From NCBI GenBank assembly GCA_014190235.1, contig BJGC01000005.1:1-64000 (forward strand): a stretch of 64,000 bases of DNA, read 5' to 3'. Below the pieces are notes generated by a model, which was given only the letters and a program-made list of their open reading frames with translations, searched no databases and was not told the origin of the DNA. A program made the translations under genes and the position numbers. This stretch comes from Actinomycetes bacterium. GTDB taxonomy: Bacteria > Actinomycetota > Acidimicrobiia > Acidimicrobiales > Ilumatobacteraceae. Positions 34,552 through 43,360 of the stretch are shown here, piece after piece (position 1 is the first letter of the stretch; each line of letters opens with the position of its first letter).

Positions 34552-35531
34552 TACCATTCTCCTTCTAATAATTGAAACAAGTCATATTCGTTCTCACATA
34601 CTCTGCGACCAATCGCTGCCAACTCATGGCTTCTCATCACGCCCGACAAGTGTGTCGATGCTTGCGAGATGCAGATGATTCCCCATTTCAAGGTGCCCAG
34701 CACTTGCCACCAACGCACAGCGTCAGCATCAACTGCAATTCCTGAATGCTGTTCGTACGACGCAAATAAGTCGTCATATGAGCCAAGCCCCGCAACTGGG
34801 GCCGCACCACCAAAGCGCCACGCCTTGACGCACAGCCAACCTAAATCTTCCATCGGGTCTCCGAGGTGAGCAAGTTCCCAATCAAGGACTGCTGCAATGC
34901 CTTTTGAACCAATCATGAGGTTTCCTAGCCGAAAATCGCCGTGCACGATTGTGTGTCGTTGAGACACTGGAGCATGTGCCCGTAGCCAATGAAACACGAG
35001 TTCAAATGTTGGATGAGGTTGATTCAAAAAATCAAGAACATCGCGATACCGCACAACTTGATCTTCATTTTCTAGTCCAGAGACCTCTGCTACATCAATG
35101 CTGTGCAACTTTGCTAGTGCTGCACCAGCATCGCGACAAAAATTCTGCCTCGCCAGACCAAAGGCATCGTCTCTTTGAATCTTGCGGGCAATGGTCTCAC
35201 CTTCAACAGCACGCACGATCATAAATGGCTCGGTGAGTGCAGTTGACGCAGACCCATCAAACACCAGTTCTGGAACTGGAACTCCATGTTGTGCCGCCAT
35301 CAGCAGCACAGATGGCTCTTGCTTGAGTCCGCCAACGGTTCCGGGGCGTACTCTCTGCAAGACAAATGCAGAACCATCAGCATCAAAGCGCCAAGTCTCT
35401 CGTGATGCCCCACCCGTGAGTCGGCGTAGATTGCTGACCTCCCGTGCTCCGAGAACGCCTGATAAATCACTCGCCAGCGCATCAACAATGGCGGTTGTCT
35501 TCACATCTCTACTTTGCCATGTTCGAACCAT
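34551..35531 (-). CDS. Aminoglycoside-phosphotransferase-like (APH fold) kinase
   Basis: This 326-residue kinase-like protein has the nucleotide loop LTGGASRETWRFD, the catalytic loop VHGDFRLGNLMIG (Asp near residue 197) and the metal-binding DWELAHLGDPMEDLGWL. This subgroup is related to the N-terminal domain of ACAD10/11, which phosphorylates 4-hydroxy fatty acids, more than to antibiotic resistance enzymes. That points to acyl or hydroxyacid metabolism; it should not be read as a resistance gene. Coupled to the DUF6285 gene. Confidence 0.88.
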   Translation of the reverse strand: MVRTWQSRDVKTTAIVDALASDLSGVLGAREVSNLRRLTGGASRETWRFDADGSAFVLQRVRPGTVGGLKQEPSVLLMAAQHGVPVPELVFDGSASTALTEPFMIVRAVEGETIARKIQRDDAFGLARQNFCRDAGAALAKLHSIDVAEVSGLENEDQVVRYRDVLDFLNQPHPTFELVFHWLRAHAPVSQRHTIVHGDFRLGNLMIGSKGIAAVLDWELAHLGDPMEDLGWLCVKAWRFGGAAPVAGLGSYDDLFASYEQHSGIAVDADAVRWWQVLGTLKWGIICISQASTHLSGVMRSHELAAIGRRVCENEYDLFQLLEGEW

Positions 35532-35572
35532 TCAGCCGATTACCGTGACATCAATTGCCTGACAACGGCGGG

Positions 35573-36034
35573 CTAGCGACTACTGCTCGTCACAATGTGG
35601 CGCAAGCGGTCACGACCAGAACTGATGCTGTCTGCGAGCACCCGTTCAAGAATTCCGGCCGTCCACAGCCCTCCGTCATAAAAAAGTTCAACATCGACGC
35701 GAGTTGAAGAAGACGACTCTAATGTTTTGAGATCAATCGTCAAGGTCCACTGTGCATGTTGCCTGCCATCTGTCTCACGGCGTTCAAAAACAATTCGAGC
35801 AGAGTGACTTCCCTCCGACACTTCACTCACAGTTTTTTTCATCAACAATCGCTTTGATCGCGCGAGTGGCCCAACTCTGGCTCGTAATTCTACGTTCCAC
35901 TGATCCAAGCAATTATCAACCAGCTTGGCTTGATGTACCAATGTCATCCACGACGGATACGCATCAAGGGCGTCAACAAATGGCAACACGCTCTGCAATG
36001 GTGCATCAATAACAATCTCTGACGAAACGCGCAC
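35573..36034 (-). CDS. SRPBCC-superfamily (START-like) protein
   Basis: About 153 residues from the GTG at 36034; a TTG at 36061 would overlap DUF3499 by 23 bp. The sequence VRVSSEIVIDAPLQSVLPFV, then YPSWMTLVHQAKLVD, is typical of polyketide cyclase/coenzyme Q-binding START-like proteins that enclose a hydrophobic ligand. The end is a long C-terminal helix (GILERVLADSISSGRDRL). No enzymatic residue can be assigned. It follows DUF3499 by 4 bp with that start. Confidence 0.85.
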   Translation of the reverse strand: MRVSSEIVIDAPLQSVLPFVDALDAYPSWMTLVHQAKLVDNCLDQWNVELRARVGPLARSKRLLMKKTVSEVSEGSHSARIVFERRETDGRQHAQWTLTIDLKTLESSSSTRVDVELFYDGGLWTAGILERVLADSISSGRDRLRHIVTSSSR

Positions 36035-36038
36035 GAGT

Positions 36039-36611
36039 TCAGTTCTGTGGGCGATCGCCAAATGCTCGGCGCATTAATCGCCCATGCGATGCAGTGTCAT
36101 CGCGTCGCGAGCCATCATTTGATTGGTCAATGTCGTAGTCACCACGACGAACAAGTTTTGGCATCCACGGTATTGCTTGGGTTTCATCAAGTTCTGTGCG
36201 ATGGTCAGCAACATCCGCAACAACTACCAATGACGGTGCTTTTTGTGGTGTCGCAGGCGTATCCAGCATTGCAGGTGTATCCAGAATTGAAGGCCCAGTG
36301 TTCACAGATTTTTTACGCTTTGTTGCTCGTTTTGCGTCTGGCTTATTCTTGGCAGAGACGCGATCGGTTTTCTTCGTGCTCGTTGGTATGTCGGGAGCGA
36401 TAAACAGCCTCGGAATCGGTTCGCGCCGATCATCTATGGTCCAGCCTTTGGGAACAACAAGAGCGTCAGCATGGCGACGACATAATGCACCTGCTTGAGT
36501 TGCATCCTGTTCAAGGGCAACTTCAAACCACACCGTCAAGCGGGCGTTGTCGATGCCATACGCGACGGCACTTGGTCCGGCACACCCTGGTCGTTCACAT
36601 AACTTACGCAC
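36039..36611 (-). CDS. DUF3499-family protein
   Basis: The protein has 190 residues and a GTG start. The N-terminal 55 residues carry paired Cys/His (CERPGCAGPSAVAYG and ALCRRHADALVVPKGW), the DUF3499 pattern seen widely in Actinobacteria, likely a zinc-binding mini-domain. The remainder is a low-complexity Lys/Pro/Thr-rich stretch (about 75-125) with a repeated IxDTPA motif (ILDTPAMLDTPATPQ), and ends in a basic RRDDTASHGRLMRRAFG segment. Function unknown. Confidence 0.82.
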   Translation of the reverse strand: MRKLCERPGCAGPSAVAYGIDNARLTVWFEVALEQDATQAGALCRRHADALVVPKGWTIDDRREPIPRLFIAPDIPTSTKKTDRVSAKNKPDAKRATKRKKSVNTGPSILDTPAMLDTPATPQKAPSLVVVADVADHRTELDETQAIPWMPKLVRRGDYDIDQSNDGSRRDDTASHGRLMRRAFGDRPQN

Positions 36612-36687
36612 ACCACGAAGTTAGTTCGCGCAGACGCTAAATAAGAGCACCTACCCACGAGTGGCCCAATCCGACCAACACCAACAC

Positions 36688-38445
36688 CTAGCCGCGCACA
36701 AGTGACCCTGGGCGAGCCCCAGTGTCGGCATCGTTTCGGCGTGTGACCTGACCCTTGACCATCGTGGCCACATACCCCGACACGGGCTGAATCAATCGGG
36801 TTCCGCCTGCTGGTAAATCATGAAATGCCTTGGGTGGCGACACTCGCAAGTTGTCAAAATCAATCACATTGAGATCAGCACGCAGCCCCACTGCCAGGCG
36901 CCCCCGATCATTCAAGCCGTATAAGTCTGCATTTCGTGCAGTTTGCTTTGCCACTAAAAATTCAAGTGGAATACGGTCTCCCTTATGTCGATCTCGAGCC
37001 CAAAATGTGAGTTGCGTCGTTGGCATGGTGGCATCACAAATCAATGTGACATGAGCACCGGCATCACTCAGGCCCGTCACCGTTTCTGGATGAACCAACA
37101 TCTGTCGCAATACTTCTTGACTCTCATGCACATTTGCTCCACCCATGAGTGCACACATCGCAGCACCATCTTGTTCAAGCAGATAGTCATATAACACGCT
37201 CAAAATATCTTGCCCAGATGTAGCAGCACGTGTGCCAAGCATGAGCGACGGATCTGGTTCGTAGTCAACTGGATCTGCTAGTGGATACAAGAAAGGTGCA
37301 GCAGTCTGAAACAATCGATACATGTTTGCCATTGAGCCGGGTTGATCAACAGGCACATCGCTCTCAGACATAATGGCGCTTTTGATCTCAGGTTTGGACA
37401 TCTCGCGCGCCCGATCAGCCAAGGACAATGATGCAAGCCTCATATACGTTGGTCGGCGTTGAAAAGCGTGATAGCCGGATAATCCTGATGCCAAACCGAT
37501 TGGTCGGGACGGAACCTGGGGAAACAATTGTGCGCCAGATTGATTTGCTGACACAGTCATCTCCAACAGTCGCTTCCACGTATCAGGGGCGTAGTCAGGT
37601 GATTGCACCAAAGTAAATGTCACCTTGCGTCCACTCTGACGCGAGAAACCAGCCATCAACGCAAGTTCAGCTTCGGGTGTTGTGCGCTCGCCACCTAATG
37701 CTTCAAGTTTGCCGACAGTTCCGGCAGGAATCATTTCAAAAACTCCGCGACCCGCCCGAGCCATCGCATCTGCAATGACACTCAACTCGCTGTCTGGGGC
37801 GAATGTTCCGGGCACTGGAGAACCGTCAAGAGCCCGATGTCCAATCGTGCGTGAAGTGCTGAATCCCATGGCTCCTGCACTGAGTGCATCAGTGAGCAAT
37901 CGCGACATTTCACGTAGATCTTCTGGCGTCGCATCTTGATTTTCTTTACCGCGCTCTCCCATGACGTAGTAGCGCAATGCACCGTGGGCAACTTGAGCGC
38001 CGATGTCAAGCGAGTAGCGACGACTCGCAATGTAGTTCATATATTCTGGAAATGATTCCCACTGCCCCCACTCAATGCCTTCATAGAGAGCCGTTCCTGG
38101 AATATCTTCTACACCTTCCATCAGTTCAATCAAAGACTTTTCTCCACCAGGGCGCACGGGTGCAAAACCGACTCCACAATTACCCATCACGATTGTGGTC
38201 GCGCCATTGCCTGCTGATGGATCCATCACATCGTCCCAACTCACCTGGCCGTCATAGTGAGTATGCACATCTATCCAGCCAGGCGTCACAATGGCTCCGT
38301 CAGCATCAATGGTTTCTTCAGCAGACTCAGTAATCGTGCCACCAACTTGGACAATTATTCCGTCACGCACGGCGATGTCTCCTTGACGAGGAGCGCTTCC
38401 TGTTCCGTCAACGATGGTCCCCGCCTTAATCACATAATCCAGCAT
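36688..38445 (-). CDS. Amidohydrolase family protein (N-acyl-D-amino-acid deacylase-like)
   Basis: From ATG 38445 the protein has about 585 residues and opens [19 protein letters not shown]. Metal-binding HxH is in [17 protein letters not shown] near residue 63. A Cys typical of D-aminoacylases follows in [17 protein letters not shown]. The later His/Asp ligands are in [12 protein letters not shown]. The C-terminal beta-sandwich closes with [18 protein letters not shown]. Family members cleave N-acyl-D-amino acids or related amides and cyclic ureas. The precise substrate is open. It is flanked by DUF3499 and the DnaJ-domain gene. Confidence 0.88.
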   Translation of the reverse strand: MLDYVIKAGTIVDGTGSAPRQGDIAVRDGIIVQVGGTITESAEETIDADGAIVTPGWIDVHTHYDGQVSWDDVMDPSAGNGATTIVMGNCGVGFAPVRPGGEKSLIELMEGVEDIPGTALYEGIEWGQWESFPEYMNYIASRRYSLDIGAQVAHGALRYYVMGERGKENQDATPEDLREMSRLLTDALSAGAMGFSTSRTIGHRALDGSPVPGTFAPDSELSVIADAMARAGRGVFEMIPAGTVGKLEALGGERTTPEAELALMAGFSRQSGRKVTFTLVQSPDYAPDTWKRLLEMTVSANQSGAQLFPQVPSRPIGLASGLSGYHAFQRRPTYMRLASLSLADRAREMSKPEIKSAIMSESDVPVDQPGSMANMYRLFQTAAPFLYPLADPVDYEPDPSLMLGTRAATSGQDILSVLYDYLLEQDGAAMCALMGGANVHESQEVLRQMLVHPETVTGLSDAGAHVTLICDATMPTTQLTFWARDRHKGDRIPLEFLVAKQTARNADLYGLNDRGRLAVGLRADLNVIDFDNLRVSPPKAFHDLPAGGTRLIQPVSGYVATMVKGQVTRRNDADTGARPGSLVRG

Positions 38446-38505
38446 CCCAATCCCCCTTGTTTGTGATCGTACAAAATAACCTACCCTCGCTGTCACCTCG
38501 CGTCA

Positions 38506-39099
38506 TCACCGAGGTATCGACTCCGAAGGCGAAATGCGATTAACACATGCGGTTCCCATCCCTTGACGATCTCGATATGTCTCAGTATCGGACGGACACG
38601 TCATGTCGTAGCCAATGAGTTGTCGAACGATTGCGTCGTGAGTAGTTGCGCATGACACTTCTGAGACTGCACCCGCTCCATCGAATATCACGCATGAGCC
38701 TGCCTGCAAGAGTTGATCAGGAGTATCAGAGGGCACGTCATTGCTTGCGCCAAAGACAAGAACTGCAGTGATTCCAAGAATAAGCAGCACTAAAAGTCCG
38801 CGCCACGGAAATGGTGACGGAGGATAAAAGACTGGCGCAACATACTCAGTGGCCTGAGACTCACTGCCAGATTGAGTGACACCGAGGGATTGATCGTATT
38901 CTTTGCGACGGCGTGAATCAGAAAGCACATGCCACGCGTCATTCACGCGAGCCATCTTGTTTAAATCACCGTGTCCGATGGACTCCGAACGAGTATCTGG
39001 GTGCAGAGTTCGTGCTAGTGCACGATACGCATCGCGAATTTGACGCGTTGTCGCATCAGATTTTACCCCGAGGAGCGTGTAGAGATTCTCAGTAGCCAC
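38506..39099 (-). CDS. Membrane-anchored DnaJ-domain protein
   Basis: A GTG-started protein of 197 residues. Residues 5-70 form a J domain with the HPD motif (RALARTLHPDTRSES), so it could stimulate a DnaK ATPase. A single transmembrane helix (GLLVLLILGITAVLVFGAS) follows near residue 115. The extracytoplasmic end has four Cys (AGSCVIFDGAG, VSCATTHDAI, DMTCPSD, GTACVN) and resembles the small Cys-containing domains found in actinobacterial septum-formation-type proteins. The start overlaps the dehydrogenase stop by 11 bp. Confidence 0.85.
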   Translation of the reverse strand: MATENLYTLLGVKSDATTRQIRDAYRALARTLHPDTRSESIGHGDLNKMARVNDAWHVLSDSRRRKEYDQSLGVTQSGSESQATEYVAPVFYPPSPFPWRGLLVLLILGITAVLVFGASNDVPSDTPDQLLQAGSCVIFDGAGAVSEVSCATTHDAIVRQLIGYDMTCPSDTETYRDRQGMGTACVNRISPSESIPR

Positions 39100-40012
39100 G
39101 ATGACTATCGACAGTACCTATTAATTGCTCACTTTTCATATACAACGCCACATTTGCACTAATCCGCTGCGCCAAAAGAGGCTCGGCCATTTCTGGCGTG
39201 TTGCCGGTGTGGGGAGTGATGATGCAATGTGGCTCAGACCAGAGCGGATGCCCAATAGGCAGAGGTTCTGGATCGGTCACATCAAGCGCTGCTCCACCGA
39301 TCTTGTTATTTGTGAGAGCCCACACCAAGTCATCCGTCACAATATGTTTGCCGCGCGCCACATTGATCACCCACGCATGTGGCTCCATAAGTTCAAACTC
39401 TGCGCGAGACAGCAAGCCTTGTGTCTCAGGAGTCAGCGGTAGCGCCAACACAACGACATCGGCGCCGACAAGTGCATTGATGAGACTCTGGGCACTCACG
39501 ACTTGGTCAACTCCATCCATATCGGTCACAGAGTGACGCACAACGGTGATGTGGCACAAGAAAGGTTGCAATAACCGCACTAGTGCAACTGCAATTCCCC
39601 CACCGCCAACAATGGTGACCCGTGCCCCCAAAAGATTGCGCCCGATCGGTCGAGTCCACGATGTTTCTTGGGCATACCGACCGATATTGCGCAGACCAGC
39701 AAGGATCAAACCCAAAGCATGCTCGGCCACTGGCTCTGCATAGACACCTTTGCCACATGTCCATACCCGATCGTTATTGATAATCGAAATGAAGTTCTCT
39801 ACACCAGCGAAGGGAATCTGTACCCAGTTGATGTGGGGACACTCGCGCAGGACTGCATCAAGACCAGCAACATCAGTTGGTGATACCCAGATCAGTCCAG
39901 TCGCGTCTTGATAGTTGCTGACCTGCGCTCCTGCCGAACACACTGCATCTCGCACCCAGTCAGGGAATGGTTCGGGACCAATGGCAATTGCAGTCTGAAC
40001 ACCTTTGCTCAT
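39089..40012 (-). CDS. D-isomer-specific 2-hydroxyacid dehydrogenase
   Basis: This 307-residue NAD(P)-dependent dehydrogenase has the cofactor loop ARVTIVGGGGIAVALVRLL (GxGxxA variant), the catalytic Arg in INVARGKHIVTDDL, the Glu in ALDVTDPEPLPIGHPLW, and the His in IITPHTGNTPEM. It reduces a 2-oxoacid such as glyoxylate, hydroxypyruvate or phenylpyruvate. It lies 9 bp after the fused polyamine permease gene, so it may be expressed with the transporter. The substrate cannot be told. Confidence 0.9.
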   Translation of the reverse strand: MSKGVQTAIAIGPEPFPDWVRDAVCSAGAQVSNYQDATGLIWVSPTDVAGLDAVLRECPHINWVQIPFAGVENFISIINNDRVWTCGKGVYAEPVAEHALGLILAGLRNIGRYAQETSWTRPIGRNLLGARVTIVGGGGIAVALVRLLQPFLCHITVVRHSVTDMDGVDQVVSAQSLINALVGADVVVLALPLTPETQGLLSRAEFELMEPHAWVINVARGKHIVTDDLVWALTNNKIGGAALDVTDPEPLPIGHPLWSEPHCIITPHTGNTPEMAEPLLAQRISANVALYMKSEQLIGTVDSHRGY

Positions 40013-40021
40013 CTGGATGAC

Positions 40022-42055
40022 TTACGAGCCAGCAAGGGTTGCGGCGATTTCACTGGAAGAACTTCCGGAACGTCTGAGTACAACTGCAACAAACCACAGA
40101 GCGCCCAACGTGACAGCAAACAGCAACACCGCACCTACTCCCCAGAATGGCTTGATCGTACTGCGCGTTGCGCCAAGAAGCGCTACAGGAAACGTTGTTG
40201 ACCCGGCTTCGCTAATCAATGTAGAGATCACCGCGTTATCTAAGCAGAGTGTGAAAGACAATAACGCCCCAGCCACCAATGCAGCCGAGATAAGCGGCAG
40301 AGTGATCTGTCGAAATGCTCGTGCTGGAGTTGCTCCAAGATCTGCCGCTGCCTCCTCGAGCGATTCATCGAGTCCAGCAAGTCGCGCACGAACAATGAGT
40401 GTCACGACTGCGCTTGCATACAGTGACTGCCCCACCCAAAGTTTGTTGATTCCGCCATTAAACGGACCAAGTCCATCCGTGAATGGAATTCCAATCAGTG
40501 GAATATCTTTGATTCGCGGAAACCACGTCGCAAGAGCAATGGCGTCCATAATCTCTGGAGTCACCAAGATCAAGAAAACAACTGCCATAAAAATTTTGGT
40601 CCAGAGTCCGGGTCGTCTTGCTAATGCAACTCCGGATAGCCCACCAAGTAGCACTGCGATCACTGTTGCCCCAAATGCGGCAATAAAGGAATTTCGAATT
40701 GAGTCACCGATTCCGGCAAAGTCAAATATCTTGCGATACCAGTCAGTTGAGACGCCATTAACAATGACAGCCAAAATAAACGAACCAGGTCCAAACCAAT
40801 TTAAGGTTCGTACAGACAGAGCAGATCGAGCGGTCAATACTCTGCGTGCAACAAGCGCAACAGCAACGATCACAACAAAGCGCGCGATGACCGCCCACGC
40901 AACAGACCCCGCAAAAAGTTCATCCCACCACTTGAAGGTCGTAGAACCAGCCCAAATAGTGAAAGAACTACCACTATTAAATGAGTGCAGAACAACCAAT
41001 GCGATCGGTATAAACAAAAACAACAACACTAAAACGGTCCAGATTGCCAACATCAATTGCAACAACTCAAAACGACCAATATGTACCGTGCGCGAAACAT
41101 GAACTCGAGCCTCTGACCGAGCGCGCATAGATCGGCGCGTTTTATCAATCAGTGGACGAACTAGCTGGATTCCCCACGGAAACACCCACACAATGAGTGC
41201 ACCCACCATTAATGACGCCAGAACTGCTCCGATCATCAGCACAGCCATTGCCGAACCAAGTGGCCAGTTCTGAGCACTCGAAAACTGTGACGCGATCATT
41301 GATCCAATCATGTTTCCTTTTGCACCACCCAACACCGTGGCTGTCACATAGTCACCACACATTGGAATAAAAGTAAGCAACACACCTGCCACAATGCCTG
41401 GCCCTGCAAGCGGCAAAGTGATCGTCATAAACGTCGCAAGGCGGCCTGCGCCAAGATCTTTTCCGGCTTCGCGCATGCGCACATCAATTCGGTCAAGGGC
41501 AACGTATAGCGGCAAGATCATGAAGCCCAAATAGTTGTAGACGATGGCAATCTGTACGGCCATTGGTGTTTCAAGAATTTGAATTCCGTTGCTACTGATC
41601 CAGCCAAGATGAACAAGCCAATGGGAAAATGTTCCATTCGGGGCAAGTGGAATGCGCCATGCAACTGTTCGGATCAGAAAACTTGTAAAACTTGGCACGA
41701 CCACAAGGGCCAACAAGATTGCCTTCCAGCGCTCAGCCACTTTAAAAGCGGCGAAGTATGCCACTGGTAATCCGACCAACACGCACATCGCCGTTGCAAT
41801 GAGTGCAATTCGCAGGGTCGCCTTAAAGGTTCGAAAGAACGTGTCGTCAAAGACGCTTGCGTAGTTTGCGGTAGTCAGATGTCCAAGATCAACTGGAATA
41901 AGTTTGCTGCCGTCTTTGGTTCCAAACGAATACACCACGATAAACCCAATTGGCACCGCAAAAAATATCGCGTACCAAATGATCGCCGGAAGGGCGAGTA
42001 CGTATTTGGGACTATGCAACCTCAATCGTGGTTTCGAAGGAACCGCAACAGTCAC
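40022..42055 (-). CDS. Fused polyamine-type ABC transporter permease (PotB-PotC in one chain)
   Basis: The 677-residue protein joins two binding-protein-dependent permeases. Residues 15-300 match PotB, with an EAA loop at about 188-215 (VRMREAGKDLGAGRLATFM). Residues 328-677 match PotC, with the second EAA loop at 561-588 (DESLEEAAADLGATPARAF). Both EAA loops would contact the ATPase, so one polypeptide could form the whole membrane pore. Residues about 384-447 look like an extra helical hairpin placed before the usual first-loop sequence. It lies 6 bp from the binding-protein gene. GTG start. Confidence 0.9.
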   Translation of the reverse strand: MTVAVPSKPRLRLHSPKYVLALPAIIWYAIFFAVPIGFIVVYSFGTKDGSKLIPVDLGHLTTANYASVFDDTFFRTFKATLRIALIATAMCVLVGLPVAYFAAFKVAERWKAILLALVVVPSFTSFLIRTVAWRIPLAPNGTFSHWLVHLGWISSNGIQILETPMAVQIAIVYNYLGFMILPLYVALDRIDVRMREAGKDLGAGRLATFMTITLPLAGPGIVAGVLLTFIPMCGDYVTATVLGGAKGNMIGSMIASQFSSAQNWPLGSAMAVLMIGAVLASLMVGALIVWVFPWGIQLVRPLIDKTRRSMRARSEARVHVSRTVHIGRFELLQLMLAIWTVLVLLFLFIPIALVVLHSFNSGSSFTIWAGSTTFKWWDELFAGSVAWAVIARFVVIVAVALVARRVLTARSALSVRTLNWFGPGSFILAVIVNGVSTDWYRKIFDFAGIGDSIRNSFIAAFGATVIAVLLGGLSGVALARRPGLWTKIFMAVVFLILVTPEIMDAIALATWFPRIKDIPLIGIPFTDGLGPFNGGINKLWVGQSLYASAVVTLIVRARLAGLDESLEEAAADLGATPARAFRQITLPLISAALVAGALLSFTLCLDNAVISTLISEAGSTTFPVALLGATRSTIKPFWGVGAVLLFAVTLGALWFVAVVLRRSGSSSSEIAATLAGS

Positions 42056-42061
42056 CTGAAC

Positions 42062-43309
42062 TCAGCCTCCGGCCTTAGCTTTAACCTTGTTCAAAATATC
42101 TACCAGTCGATCGATTGAGGTGTTCAGTATTTGTGTGTGCATGGTCTTGACTTCGGCATCCTTGAAAAAGATCATGTCGCCCTTCTCTAGGTCTGGGGCA
42201 ATCTCGGCGATGAGTGCTGGCATGTTTTTCATGCCCGTGTTGTAGCCGTGATACTGCAAGTCCTGCACTGATCGTTCTGGAATCAAAATCCAGTTGATCC
42301 ACGCATGTGCCGCCTCAACGTTTGGAGCACCTTGAGCGATGCAGAAGTTGTCCATCCACAATTCTGTGTCAGGAGTTCCGAGTACCCATTTCCAGTTCTC
42401 TGGTGTTCCGCCTGCCTCTTTGATTCGCACATACGCCTGACGAGCATCTCCGTTCCATGCCATTGCGATGCTGTACGCGCCCTCTGCCAATTTGGTACTT
42501 GGGTAACTATCAAAGGCCTTGATGTGCGATGCAAACTCGTCAACCATGAACTTCTCATACGCATCGAGATCGGCTTTGTCTTCAGTGTTCCAGTCGATTC
42601 CTTTGGACCAGAAATACATTCCTGCCACATTTGGTGCCGCATCGATAACTGAACATTGTCCACTTGCTTCACCCATGCATACGTCGATGAAGTCCTGCCA
42701 CGATGTCAGTTCACGCGAAATCTTGGTGGTGTCATAGAAGAAACCCGTGCTTCCCCAGTTCTTGCACACCGAGTAATCGTTGGTGGTGTCCCATGCTTGA
42801 CCCAAGTACAACGGATCAACATTGACCATGTTTGGCAACAAGGTCTTATCAAACTTTTGAATCAGTTCTTTGTCGATCATCTGTGGAATATATGGTCCGG
42901 TCGGGACCACGATGTCAAAACCACTACTGCCACCCGCAGTTGCCAACTTTGTAATGAGGTCTTCGTTGCTCGCAAAATAATCGACCTTCATCGTGACGCC
43001 AAGGGTCTTATCTGCAAGCGCCCCAACAAGTTCTGGGTCGTCGTAATCGCCCCATGTATACATTGCAAGAGTTCCGCTTGCCTGATTAATCACGCGACTC
43101 CAGTCACCCGAAGCCACCCCGCTTGGTGCTGTGCCCCCTGGTGCAGTGGTGTCAGATGCACCTGTTGTGTCTGATGGAGAATCAGAACCGCCGCATGCCA
43201 CGACAACTACTGCGAGACCCGCTGCAACTGTTCCTACTTTAAGAAATGCACGACGTGAGAGCGCCTCGCGAAAACTTTCTGGTGCCAACATCCTGAGTTC
43301 TTTGGTCAT
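42062..43309 (-). CDS. potD: Polyamine (spermidine/putrescine) ABC transporter substrate-binding protein
   Basis: About 415 residues from ATG 43309, chosen because AAGGAGAG lies just upstream. It begins MTKELRMLAPESF; a longer frame to 43339 exists. SRRAFLKVGTVAAGLAVVVV followed by ACGG gives both a twin-arginine motif and a lipobox, so it is probably a Tat-exported lipoprotein. The mature part has PotD-like TLAMYTWGDYDDPELVGAL, YFASNEDLITKLATAG, FDIVVPTGPYIPQMI and YSIAMAWNGDARQAY. The ligand is probably putrescine or spermidine, judged by similarity and by the neighbouring aldehyde dehydrogenase. Confidence 0.9.
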   Translation of the reverse strand: MTKELRMLAPESFREALSRRAFLKVGTVAAGLAVVVVACGGSDSPSDTTGASDTTAPGGTAPSGVASGDWSRVINQASGTLAMYTWGDYDDPELVGALADKTLGVTMKVDYFASNEDLITKLATAGGSSGFDIVVPTGPYIPQMIDKELIQKFDKTLLPNMVNVDPLYLGQAWDTTNDYSVCKNWGSTGFFYDTTKISRELTSWQDFIDVCMGEASGQCSVIDAAPNVAGMYFWSKGIDWNTEDKADLDAYEKFMVDEFASHIKAFDSYPSTKLAEGAYSIAMAWNGDARQAYVRIKEAGGTPENWKWVLGTPDTELWMDNFCIAQGAPNVEAAHAWINWILIPERSVQDLQYHGYNTGMKNMPALIAEIAPDLEKGDMIFFKDAEVKTMHTQILNTSIDRLVDILNKVKAKAGG

Positions 43310-43326
43310 TTTTGCTCTCCTTGATC

Positions 43327-43350
43327 TTTTAGTAACCATATTTTAGTAAC
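43327..43350 (+). repeat. Short direct repeat TTTTAGTAAC
   Basis: TTTTAGTAAC occurs at 43327-43336 and 43341-43350, a 14-bp period, in the gap between potA and the binding-protein gene and just upstream of the latter's ribosome binding site. It may bind a regulator or be incidental. Confidence 0.4.
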
Positions 43351-43360
43351 GGTAATTAGA

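Noticed and set aside
34551-35531. Aminoglycoside resistance gene
   Set aside because: The APH fold belongs to the ACAD10/11-like type paired with DUF6285, which points to acyl metabolism and not to antibiotics.
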